6,324 nt of DNA, taken from contig JANQTR010000051.1 of the NCBI GenBank assembly GCA_030731635.1, positions 1 through 6,324 on the forward strand. The letters run 5' to 3'. The notes under the pieces were generated by a model. That model had not been told where the DNA came from, ran no database searches, and saw nothing but the letters and a program-made list of their open reading frames with translations. This stretch comes from Erythrobacter sp. (GTDB taxonomy: Bacteria; Pseudomonadota; Alphaproteobacteria; Sphingomonadales; Sphingomonadaceae). This document shows, in pieces, positions 5,994 through 6,324 of this stretch. Numbering within the stretch: position 1 is the stretch's first letter; each line of letters begins with the position of its first letter. The position numbers and the translations under genes were made by a program.

Positions 5994-6324
5994 ATGCCCC
6001 TGCACCTGACCAAGATCGCGTTCGGCGCGAAAAGCTATGATGACCTTGCCGGTTGGTATGCCCAGATCGAGGGCGGTCGCGGGGGGATTCACCTCACCAC
6101 CCGCAACCGTCCGACGCGGCACGAGGAGGTGGTCGGCGGATCGCTGTTCTGGATCATCAACCATGCGATTGTGGCCCGGTCCACCATCACGGCATTCGTG
6201 AAGACCGAGGACGGGCGCTGGGACATCTGCCTCGAACCCAGGCTGATCCGCGTCCACCAGCAACCCAAGCGCGCGCATCAGGGCTGGCGTTACCTCACCG
6301 ATGACAAGGCCCCGAAGGACGTGG
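5994..6324 (+). CDS. DUF1489 family protein, N-terminal 110 residues (C-terminus beyond right edge)
   Basis: The frame is open from the ATG at 5994 to the window edge. The start MPLHLTKIAFG, the block RHEEVVGGSLFWI (residues 42-54) and PKRAHQGWRYL (91-101) match what I recall of DUF1489, a family of roughly 140-residue proteins of unknown function found mainly in Alphaproteobacteria. About 30 residues are therefore missing. No signal peptide or membrane segment is visible, so it is probably cytosolic. The conserved Arg, His, Lys and Trp residues suggest nucleic-acid or phosphate contact, but that is only a guess. There is no clear Shine-Dalgarno before the ATG; the start rests on the family-typical N-terminus. 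It lies 31 bp after the SDR stop and may be co-transcribed. The function is unknown. Confidence 0.85.
   Translation, partial: MPLHLTKIAFGAKSYDDLAGWYAQIEGGRGGIHLTTRNRPTRHEEVVGGSLFWIINHAIVARSTITAFVKTEDGRWDICLEPRLIRVHQQPKRAHQGWRYLTDDKAPKDV

Noticed and set aside
1..6324. Mobile element, CRISPR, defence or biosynthetic cluster
   Set aside because: There are no transposase, integrase, Cas or toxin-antitoxin genes, direct-repeat arrays or terminal inverted repeats. All genes are housekeeping-like or isolated enzymes.

Overview
The window is GC-rich, tightly packed bacterial chromosome. The proteins point to an alphaproteobacterium, most likely of the Sphingomonadales/Erythrobacteraceae type. This is inference, resting on the miaB-phoH gene order, the alphaproteobacterial DUF1489 protein at the right edge and the general sequence character. 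I see no insertion sequence, prophage, CRISPR array, tRNA or rRNA, and no compositional break suggesting recent transfer.

The window holds two divergent gene blocks that part at a 102-bp intergenic region (3623-3724). The minus-strand block, read from right to left, is: a cytoplasmic cyclophilin-type peptidyl-prolyl isomerase (3622-3161); a lipoprotein with a class-3-lipase-like alpha/beta-hydrolase fold (3143-2223); the tRNA methylthiotransferase MiaB (2168-825); and a PhoH/YbeZ-family ATPase (from 686 off the left edge). The gaps are 17, 54 and 138 bp with no convincing terminator, so the block could be one operon. phoH may have its own leader, in which an inverted repeat covers the ribosome binding site.

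The plus-strand block is: an MgtE-family magnesium transporter with an unusually acidic N-terminus (3725-5170); a classical short-chain dehydrogenase with Asp in place of the usual active-site Asn (5204-5962); and the N-terminal 110 residues of a DUF1489 protein (5994 off the right edge). The gaps are 33 and 31 bp.

Functionally this is mostly housekeeping: tRNA modification beside the RNA/ribosome-associated PhoH/YbeZ, protein folding, and Mg2+ homeostasis. Three proteins have no assigned substrate or role: the lipase-like lipoprotein, the SDR and the DUF1489 protein. I do not see a new multi-gene system. The points most worth a second look are the phoH leader hairpin, the unassigned lipoprotein hydrolase beside miaB, the SDR active-site substitution, and the missing Shine-Dalgarno sequence at mgtE.
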